A DNA stretch of 64,000 nt from Coptis chinensis (lineage: Eukaryota > Streptophyta > Magnoliopsida > Ranunculales > Ranunculaceae): NCBI GenBank assembly GCA_015680905.1, contig CM027377.1, positions 38,154,501 through 38,218,500 on the forward strand, read 5' to 3'. Position numbers and translations under genes: made by a program. Positions within the stretch are counted from its first letter, which is position 1. The number at the start of each line of letters is the position of its first letter. Below the pieces are notes generated by a model. That model saw only the letters and a program-made list of their open reading frames with translations. It did not search any database and had not been told where the DNA came from. This document shows, piece after piece, positions 59,715 through 64,000 of the stretch.

Positions 59715-60767
59715 TTATCTTTCATGTACCGATTCCATGAACGAGCGTTTCTTTGATTGATTGATCGTATTTGATTTCTTCAGCACCACAATCCGCACCC
59801 TTCCTGGGCCTGGAAATAGAACCTGAATTGAAAGTGGCGACTTCTTTGCTCGATTTAGTGTGGCCGACCTTTTAATTTTGGTAGCTTGTCGCTTTTTGAA
59901 GTTGAGTGGTCGTCGGATATTGCTGCGACTTCTTCTTCTTCTGGTAGGCCTTGATGCTTCAGGCCTTCCTGCAACTTTATATATTTGTGGACTTCGAGTG
60001 TAAAGCTCAGATAACGTCTCGGGGCGCTCTTTCATCAGCGATCTGGCGAGTGCCGTGTTTCGCACACGGCAAGTGTTGTAAAATGCCAAGGTGGCGAAAT
60101 ACTCTTTCAATCTTGCTTTCATGCACAGTAGTTCGGCTTTGAACTGACCTAAAAATTCACGAATTGTTTCGTCTTCGTCAAGTGAGAGCTGGAACAGCGA
60201 GTCTAGATCAGCTTTCTTTCGTATGTTATGCATATACTGGCTAGCAAATGAATCGGTAAGTTGCTCGAAGGTCTTTATCGAGTCTGGCTCGAGTGAGAAG
60301 AACCAATCGAGTGCTCCATTCTTGAGATTAGCAGGGAACAAGCGACAATGGAGATGATCGAACTCTGGTGCACTATATAATGCCAATCTCTGGATATAAC
60401 GAGCCACATATTGCCCAAGGCATGTGCTGCCGTCGTACATCGGAAAACGTGGCTGAACGAAATCCTGAGGAGAGGGTTTATTTAGTACATCCGTGGTGAA
60501 TGGCGATGCACGGTACTTCTTGAGCATTTTCTGAACGATCTGGGTTGCGTCTTTTCTCACTGCGCTTTGACCGATTCTCTGTGATAGTTCGTTAATTTGC
60601 TGATTAACTTCATTGATGTCGTTCTCAGCAACGTTCCCAGCTAGTTGTTGTTGTGCGTCTACTTGTGCACGAAGAGTAGCATTTTTCTGCCGGAGCAAGG
60701 AAATGCTCTCATTGGTCAAACCTAGCTGGTTCACGAGGCTTTGAACTTGAGCTTCTAGGCTTGCCAT
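59715..60767 (-). CDS. gag of the gag-only element
   Basis: One open frame of 350 codons. A coiled-coil N-terminus (QVQSLVNQLGLTNESISLLRQKN, NDINEVNQQINELSQRI) is followed by the retrotransposon gag core (KYRASPFTTDVLNKPS, HLHCRLFPANLKNGALDWFFSLEPDS, MKERPETLSELYTRS) and a basic Arg/Lys/Ser-rich tail. The core is close to that of the Tat gag at 19209-19838, but no CCHC zinc knuckle is visible. The ATG at 60767 is 70 codons before the core and about 90 bp from the primer site. Gag alone could let the RNA enter particles made with helper enzymes. Confidence 0.85.
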   Translation of the reverse strand: MASLEAQVQSLVNQLGLTNESISLLRQKNATLRAQVDAQQQLAGNVAENDINEVNQQINELSQRIGQSAVRKDATQIVQKMLKKYRASPFTTDVLNKPSPQDFVQPRFPMYDGSTCLGQYVARYIQRLALYSAPEFDHLHCRLFPANLKNGALDWFFSLEPDSIKTFEQLTDSFASQYMHNIRKKADLDSLFQLSLDEDETIREFLGQFKAELLCMKARLKEYFATLAFYNTCRVRNTALARSLMKERPETLSELYTRSPQIYKVAGRPEASRPTRRRRSRSNIRRPLNFKKRQATKIKRSATLNRAKKSPLSIQVLFPGPGRVRIVVLKKSNTINQSKKRSFMESVHER

Positions 60768-60837
60768 GCTTCGTGGGCTTGAGACTTTTGGTTTTTTGGT
60801 TTTTGATTTGTGTGAATGTGGTTTCTCAAGTAATCAA

Positions 60838-60854
60838 GACCACAGACGGCGCCA
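60838..60854 (-). other. primer-binding site of the gag-only element
   Basis: TTGGCGCCGTCTGTGG on the minus strand directly after the LTR end, the typical Tat-lineage site complementary to a tRNA-Asp 3' end. Confidence 0.8.
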
Positions 60855-61384
60855 ATGTAAATGAGCGTTTTTCCCTTACATATATAGGAGGAAGAAGAAG
60901 GGATTGGATTTGGTAAAGACCGAGTTCGCTAAGTAGCGAGCTGCCTACGTATCTTCTCTTGATTCTGGGGGGAGAGAAGAATCAGGTTTGACATAGTTCA
61001 TGCAGGTGGTATTTATAGTTGTTGAGTATGAAGATCTGCGCAACACATGTAAAGATTAGTACAGTTGTGTGGTTGAGATCTAGGATGCGTGTATGGCTGG
61101 TGTTAGTAGGAATCCCGCAATAATGGGGAGTGGTTGGGTTATGCCAGTACGACTCTGGTAATGATTGCATTTGGATAATAGATGGTGTCATCAGGTGAAG
61201 CGTTCTGCTTAAGGTCATTTGTTCGACCTGCATTACTCTGGAGTGAGCTGAAGGAGATCACCTACATGAGGCGAGCTGCTTATGAAGCGAGCTCGGAGGA
61301 CAATGACATGAAGTCGGTAGGATATTTCTGTTTATGTTGGACACGTATATAATATATATTGGTTATGTATATTAGTCCCTCACA
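60855..61384 (-). repeat. 5' LTR of the gag-only element
   Basis: 530 bp, TGTGAGGGA... to ...TTTACA on the minus strand, followed on its outer side by target copy ACAAC. A TATATATG-type box lies close to its inner end. Confidence 0.9.
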
Positions 61385-61389
61385 ACAAC

Positions 61390-61741
61390 AGTTATAAATA
61401 TACAACTAGCCACTGTGCACGTGGTATCTACGTGGGCTCCACTGAGTTTTTAAAAAATATTATAAACGTTAAATTACTATTTTACCCCTCAAAAAGAAAG
61501 AAAAAAAACTGAGAATTACCAAATTACCCCTGAGACGTGCACCAAAACACTGTTACTCAACCCCACATTTTTATATGTATTAAAGATAAGCACCAACACC
61601 AGAAGCTTGAAGTAGATATTTATTTGATAGAATTATTAGTGTGCAATTCTGCATCCATATATCCTACTCAGGGCATTAAAAGAATATACTAAAATCCTTC
61701 AGAGTCCAGTTAAAAGATTACAGGAACACAGGACATCCACC
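61390..61741. other. 3' flank of GSTT-B
   Basis: About 350 bp between the LTR element and the GSTT-B stop codon. It must contain the GSTT-B 3' UTR. No other gene seen. Confidence 0.5.
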
Positions 61742-63498
61742 TTACAGCTTTGATGACAACATAGCCTTTATGCTTGACCCAGCCTCATAGTTTGCTACAC
61801 TAGACTTTTTGTTAAATTTTGCTTTAGCTTTGAAGAGAACTGCGTGAACTTCATCAAAATGAGGACTCGTTGCAATCCTGGTATCCTCAATCCACTGCAA
61901 GACCTTCTTATGTGGGCCTAGTAATCGATTGCAGTCATTTTCATCCAGCACCTGCATTTCACCGAGAGTTGAATCAACTAATATGGAACCATTTCAATTC
62001 CAACAATGAAACAGAAATAGCTAATCAGAGAGATGTCCATTAAGGTCTCCTATGTCTAGTTTGGTTTCCAGAATACGTCATGCTTATTAGAGCTCTATAA
62101 ACCAAGAAAACTAACTTAGCAGAAGGTTCAAAGAGGAATTATTATGTATACCAATAATTCAACAGACAACTTTTACCTCCAATTGCGTGATTTCACAAAC
62201 AAGGCTGATATCTGCAATGGATGGTCGAAAGCCACCCAGCAAGAACTTCCCGTTCCCTTTGAGCCAAATGGATTCAAGTTTTAACAGGGATGAGGTCAAG
62301 ATTTTTTCACCTTCAGCAGCTGCTATTGGATTCCGAGGGAGACCAAGTGCAGGTGCCAGTACAGTATTTAGTACGTAAGTAGCTGTAGAGATATAAACAG
62401 CATTTAGTAGTTATGTGACAGCAAATTTACAGGAAGAGACAATTATGTACTCAATATCTATATTCTTAATAATATGGATGAAGCCTCCACAGTTAGTACT
62501 TAGTGGCTAGTGACGCTTGCATGGATACATTTACAAGTCACTAGGAAGTTTGGAGCACATTTTCAACACGGAAACTTCACAATTATATGGGATTAGCTTC
62601 TGGACCACAAGTACTTGCACGAGTTGGAACACTTAAATGCATAAATGTTATAAAGATTTGGTGACCAGCAGAGTGCTCCACCTGGATAATTCATTATGCA
62701 TGCACCATTCACTTGTGAAAAACACTATGCATGTATTAAAATTTTAAGAATAAGATACTATGGGCTGCAATTTTTTCAAGTTTTTAATCCATAGAATCAA
62801 ACAATCAATTGCCAAAGACCAAACCAAAACAATGGTGTACTAATTACACAGTTTCTGACATTTTCCATGACAAAATAAGGATAAAATGGATACCTTTGAT
62901 CAAATTCAATCTAATTAGAAACATTAAGGGAAAGAAAAGTTGGTTAGTTATGGAACATGTTACCAGGTAAGAAATGCTAGATACAAGCTCACTTAAATAC
63001 CCCTTTAAGAGTTCAAGAGAATATAGGACAATGTCAATTCATTATAATTGGTATGCTTAAGGATAGAACGCTGTAAAAATTATAGTAGCCATGCCAAACA
63101 AGCTTGGTCGGACTATTTTCCTGAATACATCAGTGTGATTTATTCATTATTATTCTTGTGTTCCTCTCTATTAGAAAGAAAAAGAGAACATGGCTGCATC
63201 AAGACACATATTAAAACAAAGCGTGTAACCTGTTTCGCATCTATGGAAAACTGGTTTCACTTTTCTTAAAAGAATTCAAGATCTTTTGAGATTAATCACA
63301 TCGTGATCAACGGTCCAGCATACATTTGAAGCCCAGCTGAGGCTGAGAAATACATTTATGAAGATAATAACACTGGTAAAAAGGGCAAGTCAGATACACA
63401 AGTTGGAATTTACCTCACCTGCACCACGGCGTAAATTGGAATGATGCCAGTCCAAGACTGAGTTAATTTTGGCCCTCTTGAAAAGATCAGCTGGATAC
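61742..63498 (-). CDS. GSTT: theta-class glutathione transferase, copy B (partial)
   Basis: The last three of seven expected exons lie in the window: 63498-63419, 62382-62177 and 61951-61742, with exactly the same lengths (80, 206, 210) and phases as copy A. The first four exons would lie beyond 64000. Visible protein: YPADLFKRAKINSVLDWHHSNLRRGA, then a second helical block with LKGNGKFLLGGFRPSIADISLVCE, then LDENDCNRLLGPHKKVLQWIED to the C-terminus AMLSSKL. The terminal SKL is a textbook peroxisomal targeting signal. The last exon differs from copy A at 10 of 69 residues. Intron 5 is 1036 bp against 519 in copy A. Confidence 0.93.
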
Positions 63499-63660
63499 CT
63501 TACAAAAGGAATACAGAAAAAGCCTTTTTGGAGACGGGATAGCATGGGATGATATCCAAAACAAACAAACAAATAAATAAGTAAATAAAAGATAACGATC
63601 ACAACTAGATAAATAAATAGATAGCATATATTATTTACCACAAATCCACAATGCATATGA

Positions 63661-63676
63661 AGAGAGAGAGAGAGAG
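63661..63676. repeat. (GA)n microsatellite in GSTT-B intron 4
   Basis: Eight or so AG units. The matching place in GSTT-A intron 4 (about 52320) has a shorter GAGAGAGA. Confidence 0.7.
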
Positions 63677-63729
63677 ATTGCAGCATAGTCGTATAGATCT
63701 ATCGTCTATCAGTCTATGTAACAAAAACA

Positions 63730-64000
63730 ATATCAAATAGATAGGTTGCTATATTTTACTAATAAAAGGAGAAACAAGATGCAGTATTCTTTATCAAATT
63801 TCTTATTTTATTTCTTATTTCAAATATTATAAATAAAAAGCTTATATGGAAAATAGCAAGATACAACAATGGAGATACTTTATGGATGAGTCCTGGGGCT
63901 GTGTGGATTGTGGAGGACCATTGGATTAGGAATGGCTTCATCTGCCTCGGTGATACTTCCCCATTCCCCAGCCAGCTTGTTCAAGAGTTTTTGGGGTCCT
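63730..64000. repeat. GSTT intron 4 sequence shared with copy A
   Basis: GGTTGCTATATTTTACTAA, GGAGAAACAAGAT, CAATGGAGATACTT and ATGGATGAGT also occur in the same order at 52395-52520 within intron 4 of copy A. This confirms that the duplication includes introns and that copy B continues past the edge. Confidence 0.7.

Larger units (their letters stand above)
56205..61384 (-). mobile_element. gag-only LTR element (TR-GAG-like), minus strand
   Basis: A structurally whole 5180-bp element with two LTRs and a perfect target duplication ACAAC at 56200-56204 and 61385-61389. On the minus strand it runs 5' LTR, primer site TTGGCGCCGTCTGTGG, gag ORF, about 1.5 kb of non-coding sequence, a repeat-rich ORF, 138-bp repeats, polypurine tract (GAGAGGGGGCTC) and 3' LTR. 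There is no protease, RT or integrase, so it needed a helper, probably of the Tat type seen at 18311. The LTRs differ at about 35-40 of 510 aligned bases by eye (about 7 percent), suggesting roughly three million years at common plant rates. Confidence 0.88.

Overview
The window looks like nuclear DNA of a flowering plant, most likely a eudicot. It has intron-rich plant genes (AHL, glutathione peroxidase-like, MCTP, theta GST), AT-rich intergenic DNA, plant LINEs, and Athila- and Tat-type Ty3/gypsy LTR elements. I cannot name the species. All database-style assignments are made by eye from recognised motifs.

Left half (1 to about 31 kb) is a nest of transposons with no working host gene seen. 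A LINE (1-654 and 8335-9707, with a 32-A tail) is split by an Athila-like LTR element (655-8334, duplicated target ACAGG) that carries one uncharacterised ORF and no recognisable pol. Next come a worn FAR1/FRS-like gene fragment (10035-10300) and a minus-strand Athila piece (10902 to about 14000) whose single LTR has a primer-binding site on one side and a polypurine tract on the other. A second LINE (about 14000-18310) is interrupted by a lone LTR-like insert (15493-17186). It is then cut by a Tat-lineage element (18311-27198) with gag, protease, RT, two RNase H regions, integrase and an antisense ORF block. The Tat element is invaded by a solo LTR (24320-25072) and is cut off by an Athila LTR plus gag (27199 to about 30510).

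Right half (about 32 to 64 kb) is genic: a short LINE tail (minus), an AHL AT-hook/PPC DNA-binding protein gene (plus, 5 coding exons), a glutathione peroxidase-like gene (minus, 6 coding exons), an intronless-CDS MCTP gene with four C2 domains (minus), and two tandem theta-class glutathione transferase genes (minus). The first GST gene is complete (7 exons, 249 codons). The second runs off the right edge. The two GST copies share exon phases, introns and a 3' flanking block. They differ at the C-terminus: the second ends in SKL, a canonical peroxisomal signal, and the first in STL. GPX-like and GST proteins both act on peroxides and electrophiles, but nothing shows that they are co-regulated.

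Between and around the GST genes sit small non-coding elements: a 638-bp MITE with an 8-bp target duplication, a 401-bp palindromic TATCGG-rich MITE, two arrays of TATGAACA/TGTTCATA motifs, and a 5180-bp LTR element (56205-61384, target ACAAC) that encodes gag but shows no pol. That element's LTRs and 138-bp repeat relate it to the Tat element in the left half.
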